This document shows, one piece after another, positions 23,201-34,328 of a stretch of DNA of 64,000 bases. How positions within the stretch are numbered: position 1 is the stretch's first letter; every line of letters begins with the position of its first letter. The notes under the pieces were generated by a model that saw only the letters and a list, made by a program, of their open reading frames with translations, made no database searches and was not told the origin of the DNA. The position numbers and the translations under genes were made by a program. This stretch comes from Voacanga thouarsii (taxonomy: Eukaryota > Streptophyta > Magnoliopsida > Gentianales > Apocynaceae), in NCBI GenBank assembly GCA_026120185.1, contig JANUWF010002024.1, forward strand, positions 1,550,001-1,614,000. Reading direction: 5' to 3'.

Positions 23201-25871
23201 ATGAAGAATTAATGATGCTATGACCATTAGGTTTGTTTTGTAAACAAATGACTGTTTTTTAAATTAATTTCTATTTTAAATGTTTGGTTTGGTCATGTAT
23301 GAAATTTATTCGAGATCTATTGGGACTTATTTTTCTATGAAAAGATAGTGTCTTGGGAGTAATTTGATGTTGGCCTTGCATGAAATTCATTTGCCTTGTT
23401 TTCTGCTGGAACATTGTGCCAAGATAGTGAATTTGATGAATCCATTTAAATTTTGATATGAAATTTTCCAACATGAAACTAAGATGTCTTAGGTGCATTT
23501 CAAAAAATGAATCATAGGAAAATAATTTGTAAACTGTTATCAGTGAATTTTTGAAAATCGCTGCTCAAATGGAAACAGAATTGTTATTGTAGCAGCAGTT
23601 TAATTTGGAGTTTTATTTTGACCTAGAAATATGCATAAATTTTAAAAGGTGTTTACACGAATTTTTACCATACATAATAAAGTTACAAATTGAAAGTTTT
23701 GATGTAAAGATAAAATCATTTTCTAGGTCAATTTACTATCACAACTTATTCTCTGTTTTGTTATTTAGATTAGAATTCACTGTTTTAAATATGTTAGAGT
23801 TTACTTATGAATTTTGATTCAAATTAAATATTTATGTATTCAATATTGTAATATACTATTTTTGGATCATTTTGATGAGTTAATATAAGTATTACTGATT
23901 GTATTGAATTATAAATTGTTGCAATTTAGAAAATGAAAATAGTCTATAGTTTGATTGTGAATCTTCTTGAATGGATTCATTATATGATAGCATGTTTATA
24001 TGAAACTTTATTGCTATCATTCGATTAAATTTCTAAGGTTATATGTTTGATATCTCATGTATCATTTGTTGATTATATGAAACTTTATTTATTGACTTGT
24101 GATTGGGTTTAAGATTAGGAAGGAATGTGAAATAGGCTTATAGGTTGGAGACCTAGTTAAATAAGGATGTGATTGGAAGTGATTCCTATGCTTTTGAGTA
24201 ATGAAATAGAAGTTTAATACATGATAGTTTAAATGTTAGATTTGGATGAAGTGGAGAGTTGTGAAGCTCAAGGCTAGTTGAGACAACTCTTTTGTACTTT
24301 GATCAAGATGGGTTTTTGCATCTATGAAAACCTTTTTATTCAAATGTAAGTTTTTACATTCAAATCATGAAAATGCTTTATATCTTGTAATCATGAATTA
24401 TGTTGTACATAATTGAAATCTCTATATCTAAGAAATGTTTTGCATATGAATTATATTGGAATCTTATCTAAGTATGGTATGTAAGTCCTTGCATTCCATG
24501 AAACTTTTTTTTTTGGGGTGATATGCTATGAGATATTGTGAATATTTACTTACCATGAAAATGTTTTTATACTCATGTACCTTATGCTTGGATAGTTTTG
24601 GAAACACAAACAAAATTGTTATATAAGCTTTTCTATTATGCAATGTCTCATGAATGACTACTTTTGAATATCTATTCAAAGTTGATATGTTGCTATCAGG
24701 AGCTATGCATTAAACTATATGAGATATTTATATATGTTAATGGGATTTTCCTCGTGCATATGTTTGTGAAAATCATAGCATGAATATTTTATGAACTTCA
24801 ATTATTAGAATTTTTTATGTGAGTTGAGGAAATACTGATTATTAATATGCCTTCTATTATTTTTGAAAACGAGATAAATGTTCAAACATTTTAAATTGGG
24901 AGATTGTCTCTCTATTTTGCAAAGTATATTTGGGATGTAAAATGTGGATACATTTAAACAATTGGGAACTGTGTTTCAATGAAAAAGGTTGAGCAATCCT
25001 TGGAGGACATCTTTGTATTGATATTATTTGAAAATGTTATTGCGTATCATTGAGTACTCAAAGGGACAATACTCTTGTACTAGCTTTCGTGGAATTGTGA
25101 ATGCTTTCCAATTGGTGGATCTTCGGAGAGTTGATGCTTTTCTATTGGGGCGACATTACTTGTTAGTAAAGCTATCCTTAAATAGCACGAGGTTCCAAAG
25201 AAAAACCTTAGAGATGGACATAGAACATCTGAGCCACAGGTAATGATGAGAGAAATAGTGAAAGAATTCTCTCATGATATCTTGAAATTTTTTTAAATGT
25301 TATTGATGAAAAACTGAACATGCAAGTTTTATTTGTTCCCAAGTTTATATGTGATGAATGTATTCAGCGGAGTTTATTTCGAAATATGATATTTTACTCT
25401 ATTTTCAAGAGTATTCGATATATTCTTCCAAATATTTTATTGAGAAAATTTTGAAGGCATAATTTGATATTAATTAAATTCTTATTATTAATATTGCTGA
25501 TGCATCAGAAAAATATTTTCTGAAAAGTTACATGTGCACACTACATGACATATTGAGATATTTATCTCACATTATTTCTTATCATATTTTCATGATGAAT
25601 AAAGTTAATCAAAGCTGTAAAAGAATGCTTATTTCCTGCTTTTGTATTGACTCTGTGATTTCAGAGACTTGATTTTATTTTGTTTACCAAATGTTCCGGA
25701 ATATCTATTTCATGAAGACTTATGATTATGCATTTGAGATTTATGTTGAAATTTATTATATATTTATATTTTAGTTTTGAGTTTATTTTATTTATCGTGT
25801 TATAAAAACTCCTCTTCACTTGGAGTAACATCCCCGACTCACGGTGGGTTATGCAATTGTAGAGTGTTACA

Positions 25872-26992
25872 AAATAAGGGCATAATGGTAGAGTGGACAG
25901 CAAGTTTAAGAGAAATCAACTAAGATAAAAACACTATAAATAGGATAAAGAATGAAGAACAATACTATAATAACAAATTGTCACAATAAATCAAGCATGC
26001 CAAGCTTCATTTTTATTTAGATTATGTCTTTTAGTCCTAAATCATATTCCTTTGTTCCATCATCGATTTGAATTCTAGTCATTCTTTTCAATTTTGTCTA
26101 ATTTATTCATTTATAAGCTTTCTATTATCTTTATGCAATTTAGTACTTTACTTTTATGAAATCTTTAAAACGTAAGCGGGAATTTATTCCCATCTCAAAC
26201 TAAAACAACTTTAATTTAAAATAATTATTTAAATAATTTCATTTTTCGAAAACTATTATATACTCATAATTCATCATAATCTTTCTCCTTAACCCCACTC
26301 AAACTTCATATCTACTTCTTATATTTAATAATTTTTTATTATATTCACTCATTCTCATCTCAAACTTTCATTTGGACAATATAAACAAGTATAACCAGCT
26401 TGATAGGTGCGCGCTTGCATGCTCGGGAATGTGACAGTTTTCATACATATTTTTCATTTTTTGGGTGGTAAATGACAATTTTCAATAATTTGAATAATGC
26501 AAAATTTTTTTTAAAAAAAAACTGTGTTTTCAGAAACTACATGGGTATTTGTGGTTCACATAAATGGAAACTGTTAAAATGATAGAAAATTTTAAATTTG
26601 ACTCGTGTCTTCTCCAATGTTTTGAGAGGGAAAGTTTACAAATTTTATGAAAAAACTGAAGAAAATAACTAGACAAGAAACAGTTACACCACTCCAATAT
26701 GACCTGCTTTCTTATTAAGACTTACTTTTTCTATTCAATTGACAAACCAAAAAAAAGCTTGCCAACAAAACATAAGGGGGAAAGACAGAGAAGAATGTTG
26801 AACCAAAGAAAGAATGAGAATCCAAATCATTTACTTAAAATCAAAAAAGAAAAAGAAAGCTTAACTGCAAGGTTGTGTTGATGCAGCTACATACTATATA
26901 CCCACGTCATGGAACTTCATAAACAGCAGCGGGGTATTTGAGGGTACATTTTTAACATTATTCATCTATGTAAAATATGATATGATATGATA
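25872..26992. other. AT-rich intergenic region downstream of the CNL gene
   Basis: After the target duplication there is no recognisable gene. The segment lies 3' of the CNL stop, so its right end may include that gene's 3' UTR. A short GC-richer patch at 26405-26435 (GTGCGCGCTTGCATGCTCGG) is unexplained. Confidence 0.5.
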
Positions 26993-27430
26993 TTACCTTA
27001 CAACTGAAGAAATTTTATCTATTGAACCATCACCTGTATTCAACTTTGGACAATCTTTAACCGTTACCGTCTTTAATAATGGAAATTCTACATTGTTTTC
27101 CATGGGACCAAATCTATGCATCTCCCATAGTCGTACTAGCTTCAACGTATGTAGTTGAGGGAACATATTTTCTGTAATCTTTGATATTTCCCCTTCTTCA
27201 TCGTCCTTTGAAACCACTTCTGGTAGAATAAAACAATCCATTACTGTTAACACTTTGAGATTCTTTAGACCTGTAAGCATAGGAGGAGAAAACAAGCTAG
27301 TCAAATTACGACAAGAGCCAACTTCTACAATCTCAAGTCCACTGAAGATGCTAATTGGAGTTCCGTGGCCAAATATTCCCGCTATGTTGAGGTTGTGAAG
27401 TTTTAGTTCCTTTAGACTATTGCACACAAC
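26993..27430 (-). CDS. CNL exon 5: terminal LRR cassette
   Basis: 145 codons plus TAA, acceptor TTGCAG|GTTGTG. It starts VVCNSLKELKL, contains VEVGSCRNLTSLFSPPML and LTVMDCFILPEVVSKDD, then departs from the other cassettes and ends SIDKISSVVR. It lacks the PFFSKE end. It is the closest relative of the orphan fragment at 4998-5067. Confidence 0.8.
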   Translation of the reverse strand, partial: VVCNSLKELKLHNLNIAGIFGHGTPISIFSGLEIVEVGSCRNLTSLFSPPMLTGLKNLKVLTVMDCFILPEVVSKDDEEGEISKITENMFPQLHTLKLVRLWEMHRFGPMENNVEFPLLKTVTVKDCPKLNTGDGSIDKISSVVR

Positions 27431-30400
27431 CTGCAATAAAAAAAGTTTTGAAACCGTAAAAAGATGTTGATTAGCTTAGTTAATGGAGTTCAAGAAAGAA
27501 AGAAATATGAAAAAATGTTCAGTTGAAAGCATATAATAATCCTTGCACCTACTTCTGTTCTCTTACAGAAGAGAGAATAACTACGAAGAGGCCTTCAAAG
27601 TATAATATCACCTGCGTTCATTTCAAAATAATCTGGTTTCTTCTTTTAGGTTTCAAGAACAAATAGATGTAGTCTTCTTCAAAATAAAAGCAAAATTTAA
27701 AAAAGAACTTTTGTTGTCTCATTGCATCGTTATATTCACTATTCTAGATTCAAATAAGTTCCATTTTATCTCAAAACTTTCTATATGCCATTTTTTACCT
27801 TTTCAGTTATATAAAATATGGAAGTAGTATCATTTGTCCTCTCAAATGTATCAAAAGATTCCAGTTTAGAATAAGCTAAAGCATAGAAGTTCTAATTGAG
27901 AATAAAAGACTGGTATGTCTCAAGCAGTTGCAGTTGATTGACTAGACGGAAGGGATGACACATTCTATGTGAAGGAAGCCTATCATAGAAATTTACAATC
28001 ATTCTTGAATCAAATAAAATGTTTCTTCTTATATTTCACATGCTTAGGAGATGCAGAACTCAAAGAGTTATCCACAAGAAGTAAAGGTTTGTACCTCCTT
28101 GCTGAAGAAAGGCCTGCTGGTAAGCCTAGAGGCCGGTGTCCTGGTTGTAGCTCTTGAGTTTGGTAGAGTGAATGCCTCCATCAAACGGCAATCTACAATT
28201 TGTAACAGTTCTAGTGATGGCAATTCTATATAACCCTTTATGTGGCAAAATCCAATTACCTCTGGTAGTCGTGAGAGCTTCAGTTTCTTTAGTAGAGGAA
28301 ACAGAGTTTCTCTGGTCTTTATTTGTCCCTCTTTGTCTTCCTTTGCAATCACTTCTTGCAACATTAAGCAATCTTTTACTCTTAACATTTTGAGGTTTGT
28401 AAGACCTCTGAACATGGGTGGTGAAAATATGCTTCTCAAACTATCACAAGACTTAATTTCCAAGAATTCGAGCTCACTGAAGCTGCCAATTGGGATTCCA
28501 CGTCCAAATATTTCAGCACTTGTGTTGAGCTTGTTCAGTTTTAATCTTTTTAGACTACTGCATGATACCTGCAGAAAAATAATAGGGCTTGTTCTTCAAT
28601 ACTGGCCACCTGAGGCATCACCAGTACCTTCCTAAAATATACAAAAGAAATTCTACCGGTAGGATTCACGTCTGACATTCTAGCAACAGGATTATCTACC
28701 AGTCAAATCCTGTTAATATATAGTGTGACCATATTCATAGTTTTTGAAATTTCTTGCAAATAAGCAGTATCAAGAAAGAATGGAAAACAACAATTACTGG
28801 TAGCACTCATCACCTTAAGTCAAATTTCAATACGGAATCCAGGCCAAAAGGATTGAACTTAATTTGGCTAGAACACAGTGGAAAAGGCCATTGAGCAAAC
28901 ATGCAAAGCAATAAATTAATGCTCTATTTTAAGTGTAATTTAAGATTGAAAACTAGTTGAAGATGGTGTGTTTCTGTATAACACATTTTCTGTTGCAGCA
29001 AAATTATATAGAGGTAGCTTAATATCTTTATTTTGAATTCACCACTCCAAATTCAGCAAATTTCTCAATTAATCATTTTTCAAATGCTACAAAGCACACA
29101 ATGCAACGACCAAACATTAGAAATGTGACCATGGCCCAATATGGAAAGTAAAATTCTCTACCTCTTCACTGAAGAATGGTTGACTGGCAAGCTTAGGTCC
29201 TGATGTTTGTTCATCTGGGACCAAAGAAAATGCCTCCATCAAAGGGCAATCTTCAATGGTTACTTGTTCAAGGGAGGGCAATTCTATACTCAGCTTAACG
29301 AAGCAAAGAATCTTTGGCAGCCGTATGAGAGCTAATTCCTTCAATTGAGAGATAGTTTCCTTGGTTTCTAATTGTCCATCTTTCTCTTCCTCAGCAATCG
29401 CTTGTTGCATTATTGAGCAATTTCTTACTGTCAACTTTTTGAGATTTTCAAGAACTCTAAGCATGGAAAGAGAAAATAAGCTTCTCAATCTATGACAAGA
29501 CTCAATTTCCAAAATTTCAAGCCCACTGAAGCTGCCTACTGCAATTCCATCACCCAATATTCCAGTTGTAGCATTGAGTCCCTGCAGTCTTAATATCTTC
29601 AAGGTAGAGCATGCAAGCTAGCACAAGAGTTAGTAGATTAAGATTTGTTACACAACTCAGAGATAATCATGCAGATATTAATAATACAGAAATTGCAGTG
29701 TTCTGATGAATGGGTGATAATTTTCTTTCATCCATTCTATAAATCCAATGCTCTCCACCTCATATGCTAATACAGTTGTATTTTCAAATAAACTTCCTGA
29801 AATGCAGTTCCATTATGAAAGAGTTATTCCATAAATTCATAACCTCATTCCAAATAAGTGACAATGTGCAACCTAAAGTTTTGCAGCTTGATGATCAAGC
29901 AACCAGTATGGAGTTCAAAAAATATCAAATTTCAATTTAGTATGTTCATGAAAATCTATCTAAAAATTGTTAGACAGTTTTTCTTTACATATAAGATGAT
30001 TCAGAAATAGTTTCTATGTAGATTTTCCTGTATGTTTCGATTAAGGGGGCAAAAAAAAAAAAAAAAAAAAAAAAAGAAGTCTTGTTCAGATTGGATGAAA
30101 AACTTAATTGAGATTGCACATTCAGATTCTCATAAAATTTTTTGTTGCAGAATTTAGTGTTAGGTTCTTTTACAGTCATTTAACTTCAAAAGCCCAGAGA
30201 CGACACTATCAAGTATCAATTGAGTTCAGCATATAATGATATATGAAACTCCAAGAGAGTTTAGAGCTTTTATCCCCTAAGTAAAATTTCTGAAGTAGAA
30301 AGGTAACATGAAAAGAGCCAACAGGAATTCAAAGATAGTCTTGTATTCTTGAACAAAATTGAAATGAATAAAACTTTCACAATATCAAGCAATTTATACT

Positions 30401-33400
30401 CTGATACAGATAGTTAATAGAAGCAAGATCATAGTTTAGAAATGCAAGGGATTGTTCTGTAAAAACTGAAAAATGTAATACCTCTTTGCTGAAGAAAGGC
30501 TGATTCATGAGGTTAGAGTCTGAAGTTAAATTTGGCACACTGAGATATCCCTGGGCGAATGTCTCCATAGTGGGACAGTTTATAATCTTTGCCAGTTCTA
30601 GTGATGGCAATTCTAAACCAGTGTTTGAGTGGCAAAATGCCTGGAGCCTTGGTAGCTCTAAGAGCTCCAATTTCCTTAATCGAGGAAACTGAATCTTATT
30701 GGCCTTTGTTTGCAGATCATTTTCTTCTTTTTCAATCACTTCTTGTAACATTGAGCAATCTTTCACTCGCAGGATATTCAGGTTCATAAGACATCTACAT
30801 GAAAGAGGAGAGAATAAGCTTCTCAATTCATGACACGATTCAATTCTCAAGAACTCAAGCGCATTGAAGTTGCCATTTGGAATTCTCTTCTTGAATATTC
30901 CAGTTGCAGTATTTTGCTTGTAGAGAAATAACTTCTTTAAGCTGGTGCACATGACCTGCAGTGCATCAAGTGTTAGATGACAAATTGTTATACATTTACA
31001 GAAAAGGTTGCACACCTGTTGCATAATTCTCAGCACTTTTTTTTTTGGGGCACTGGAGGGGTTGGGGGTGTGGTTAGGTTTGTCAACAACATGGAGCCCA
31101 AACTTATTGCTAAAATGGGTAAAACCCTTGCTCATTTCTAAGTCAAATATCAGTATTTTCAAAAGTCCAAATAAAAAGTAGTATTATTTCTTTCTTCTTG
31201 TACTTCAGCGAACATTAATAAATGGTTTAAGGAAACTATCAGGACCAACTAAAATTTTATGTATACATAAAAGCAACTCGTAAATGTAGTTATCTAAGAG
31301 TGTTAAGAAAATTTCAAGCCAATTATGGAATGCTTATTGACAGAGAAATAAAGAAATATACCTCTTGGTTAAAGAGAAACTGCTCATCAACACTCCTGCT
31401 GCATTCTCGATAGAAGACACTCTTCGTGGGACAGAAGTTTGTGATCTTAGGCAGGTGCTCAATTTTCAATGTGAGTAATGCAGGAAACTCAATTACATCA
31501 ATTCCTTTACAGAAGCCATTAAGGCTTGGCAATCGTCCAAGCCATAGCTCATATAGCTTAGGGAATTTGATCTCACTGATTGTAGTCTCACCTTGCCTTC
31601 CTTCCCCTATGAAGACCTCTTCTATGACTGGACAATTCCATATTTTAAGTTTTTCAAGCTGTCTCATACTTTCAGTTGCAGCCAGAGAGAACACATGGTG
31701 CAAATTTTCACAGTCACTTGCATCTACCGATGTCAAGTTGGAAAGACAAAGAGTTGCTCCCAAATGTGTGAGACCAGACAACTTTTGAAGCTTTAATTGT
31801 TTTAGTGCACTAAAAGACCTGGATGGTGGGGTGGCTTGAAAGAACTCTTTCAGATTCTGACAAATTTCCAGATATAGTGATTCCACTACAGGGAAAATGA
31901 CCCCATTATGTGGGTCCAGATGAGAAGGCACAAGATACTTCAGATTATGACACTTAGATAGCTCCAGATCCTTTATATTCTGAAATCCTGTTCGAGCCAG
32001 CTTGTTTAAAAGATCATTGCTACCATTCCCTTCCAATTTTACATATTCTGCATTCCTTAACAAGGCATAAGTCCAATCCCCTAAAGGTGTCAATTCATCA
32101 TCATGTACAAACCACAGGACCTTTTGAAAGTTTTCCTTGCAGCTATCAAAAGCAGCATGACCTATCACTATAAAATATTGCCTCAGCTTCTGCCAGTGGG
32201 GGAATTCTAGCAGAGTAAGTTTGGGATCAGGTATTTCAATTTTTAAAGTAGTCAAATTACTCAATATAGCAACCTCAGCAAGACTTGCATTGCCTCTTTG
32301 TTGTCCTTCCACTTCAACCTCCCAATTTTTAAAGCTCTGTAACATGAGCAACTCTTCTAACCGAGTTAGTCTTGATATAACACCAGGTGCAATTTTCTGA
32401 AGACCCGAGCATCCATCTATCTCCAATAGCTTCAGATTTTTTAGTTCTCCAGTCTCTTCTGGCAATAATTCAATATGAGAACTGACTAAACTAAGTATCT
32501 CTAGATTCACTAACTGACCAATTATGGATGCCATATCCAGATCAAAACAATTATGCAATTGCAGCACCTGAAGATTTGTAAGTAACTGTACCGAAGAAAC
32601 TATCGATTGAATTCCACAAGCATCTAGTACTTTAAGTCCTCTTATACCGTCAAAAAGGTTTTCTGATAGTTTTTGTCCTTTCTTTGCAAACTCCATACAT
32701 AAGACTTCTAATCTTGGGTAATTTATCCTTTCTGGAAGAGAATTCAGTTTATTCACCCTCAGTGAAATACAAGTGTAATTTTGGGAGGTATCTTTACTTG
32801 GCCACTCTTCCAAGTCCTTGTTATGAATTATCATAAAAACATGATTATCCTTCAATGCAATTGATATGGCCATGTCACGAATAACATCATGCATTTTCAC
32901 ACGCTCTACTCCATTCTTATCACTGTTGATCAGCAAGAAACGATTTTTAAGGTTCTCAACTATTTTCCGTGCTCTGTTCCTTGCTTCTCTCACATTTTCT
33001 GTGCCGGCAAAGATACCCAACCCCACTCCATATCTGACCAATTTTTCAAGGGAAATATTATAATCTTCTGAAAACAAACAGCAAAGGAGAAAAACGTAGG
33101 CATCCTCCTTTCCTAATTGATTGTAGCTCAACTGAAGTGGTCGATAAACATGTTTTAGTACTTCTGGGATATTTGTCGGTATGGACCTCTTTAATCCTAG
33201 AAGTGCATCCTCCCATGAAGGTTTGCTAAGACCACTTAGAGCACTACCAACAGTTACCAGGGCAAGAGGCAATCCTTTGCATTCCTTCACTACATCCTTT
33301 GCTATTTGATTTAGGTCAGGTGCATCCACCAAGTCACCAGATTTCTCTCTAAAAAGAATCCAAGCTTCTTCATCAGTTAAGACTTCCAGAGACAAAATCT

Positions 33401-34328
33401 TTGCATCTTTCGTCAAGGTTAAAGCATTCCGAACTCTAGATGTTACGATGAGTTTACATCCTGAATGAGTGCTATGGGATGGGATTCCAAGTTCCTCAAG
33501 ATTCAACTTCTCCCAGACATCGTCTAAAATGATGACTACATTTTTTGCTTCCATCAGTCTAGCATGCAGTCGTCTTGCTCTAATTTTCGGAGACTCTTCT
33601 TCCAATTTAAGTCCTAATCCTTCTGCAATCTCTTGTTGAATTTTTCGCTGGTCTGGCTGTTGAGTAATGACTGCTATACCAATTTCCTCAAACATAGAGG
33701 TTGAATTTTCCATCTTTTCCCTTGCCCTGTTCACAATATGTTCAACCATTGTAGTCTTACCTACTCCCCCCATGCCGCACACACCAATCAGATAAATGCT
33801 TTCGTCCATCAAAGCATCCATGAGTTCTTTTTCAATAGACTCCCGAGATTTGAACCCAATTTGAGATACAGATGGTACCATTTTTAAATCGATTACGCGT
33901 GCTGTGTTGGATACTCTGTCAAACGTTTGTCCAGTCAGTTGGAGTTGAATACAGTCGTCAGTTCTTTTCTTGGCTTCCCTGCTCAGAGAATAATATGACA
34001 TTGGACACCATCCAGTCAGACATCTCTTTTGAGCTTCGGCTGTATCGTTGAGAATTTTATCACTCATCTCTTTTATCTTATTTGCTCTTCTAAGCCAATC
34101 ATCAACATCAGGTCGAATATCTTCCACATTTCTTTTGGCTGCGTCAACTGCTTGTTGCAGAGTTTTTCGAACAATATCTTGCTTCTCAACTTCTTTTCTT
34201 AGTTTTTCAGTGTTGCCCTTGTAACAACAGAGGTAATTGAATTGCTCCTTGATGGGAGTCATCAGATGTTCTCCAATTCTAGCTACTACTCCTAAAAGGG
34301 GTCCTAGAATCATCAAAATTCCTGCCAT
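26993..34328 (-). CDS. CC-NBS-LRR disease resistance protein (RPS2/RPS5-type CNL) with repeated LRR cassette exons
   Basis: Spliced gene, five exons: 34328-31362, 30955-30482, 29617-29162, 28568-28095 and 27430-26993, all phase 0, about 1602 residues. The start ATG at 34328 has a good context (AAAATGG) and gives MAGILMILGPLLGVVARIGE. CNLs are cytoplasmic or membrane-linked immune sensors that act as ATP/ADP switches. Visible motifs: coiled coil about 25-110 with DVDDWLRR (no EDVID), P-loop GMGGVGKTT 185-193, kinase-2 VVIILDDVW 264-272, RNBS-B CKLIVTSR 291-298, GLPLAL 352-357, RNBS-D FLLCCLFSEDY 413-423, MHD 479-481. LRRs follow to the end. All key NB-ARC motifs are intact, so it may be functional. 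The stop TAA overlaps a donor-like AAG|GTAATA, so a further exon cannot be excluded. It has no integrated decoy domain that I can see. Confidence 0.85.
28095..28568 (-). CDS. CNL exon 4: LRR cassette 3
   Basis: 158 codons, acceptor CTGCAG|GTATCA, donor AAGGAG|GTACAA. It starts VSCSSLKRLKL, contains LEIKSCDSLRSIFSPPMF and LRVKDCLMLQEVIAKED, and ends SRPFFSKE. Introns 3 and 4 are 593 and 664 bp. Confidence 0.85.
29162..29617 (-). CDS. CNL exon 3: LRR cassette 2
   Basis: 152 codons, acceptor TGCTAG|CTTGCA, donor GAAGAG|GTAGAG. It starts LACSTLKILRL, contains LEIESCHRLRSLFSLSML and LTVRNCSIMQQAIAEEE, and ends SQPFFSEE. Intron 2 (29618-30481, 864 bp) includes an A25 tract at 30051-30075. Confidence 0.85.
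30051..30075. repeat. Poly-A tract in CNL intron 2
   Basis: Twenty-five A on the plus strand (T tract in the sense of the gene). Length is likely variable. Confidence 0.9.
30482..30955 (-). CDS. CNL exon 2: LRR cassette 1
   Basis: 158 codons, acceptor CTGCAG|GTCATG, donor AAAGAG|GTATTA. It starts VMCTSLKKLFL, contains FLRIESCHELRSLFSP and LRVKDCSMLQEVIEKEE, and ends NQPFFSKE. It shares its whole layout with exons 3, 4 and partly 5. Confidence 0.85.
31362..34328 (-). CDS. CNL exon 1: CC, NB-ARC and first LRR block
   Basis: The exon has 989 codons and is uninterrupted. It ends QFLFNQE|GTATATTTC; the phase-0 donor after Gln-Glu is the same boundary style as the cassette exons. The last LRRs contain the LxxLxIxxCPxxxEV pattern (KLKIWNCPVIEEVF) repeated in each cassette. 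Intron 1 is 406 bp. Confidence 0.9.

Larger units (their letters stand above)
10119..25871 (+). mobile_element. Long solo LTR (Tekay/Del-like), split by a later 11.9-kb insertion
   Basis: The left part starts TGTAACACCCTATCC at 10119 and the right part ends GTAGAGTGTTACA at 25871. The outer flanks are perfect 5-bp duplications AAATA (10114-10118 and 25872-25876). Removing the element at 11269-23164 and its second TTTTA leaves an LTR of about 3.85 kb, similar in size to the chromovirus LTR at 50650-54911. Shared landmarks with that LTR include a GAGTACTCAA motif (25052) and an ACATCCCCGACTC / GGGTTATG end region. No PBS or internal domain follows, so it is a solo LTR. Confidence 0.8.

Noticed and set aside
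31426..31788. Plus-strand open frames opposite the CNL LRR region (also 28240-28635 and 32866-33071).
   Set aside because: They are shadows of the minus-strand LRR coding sequence.
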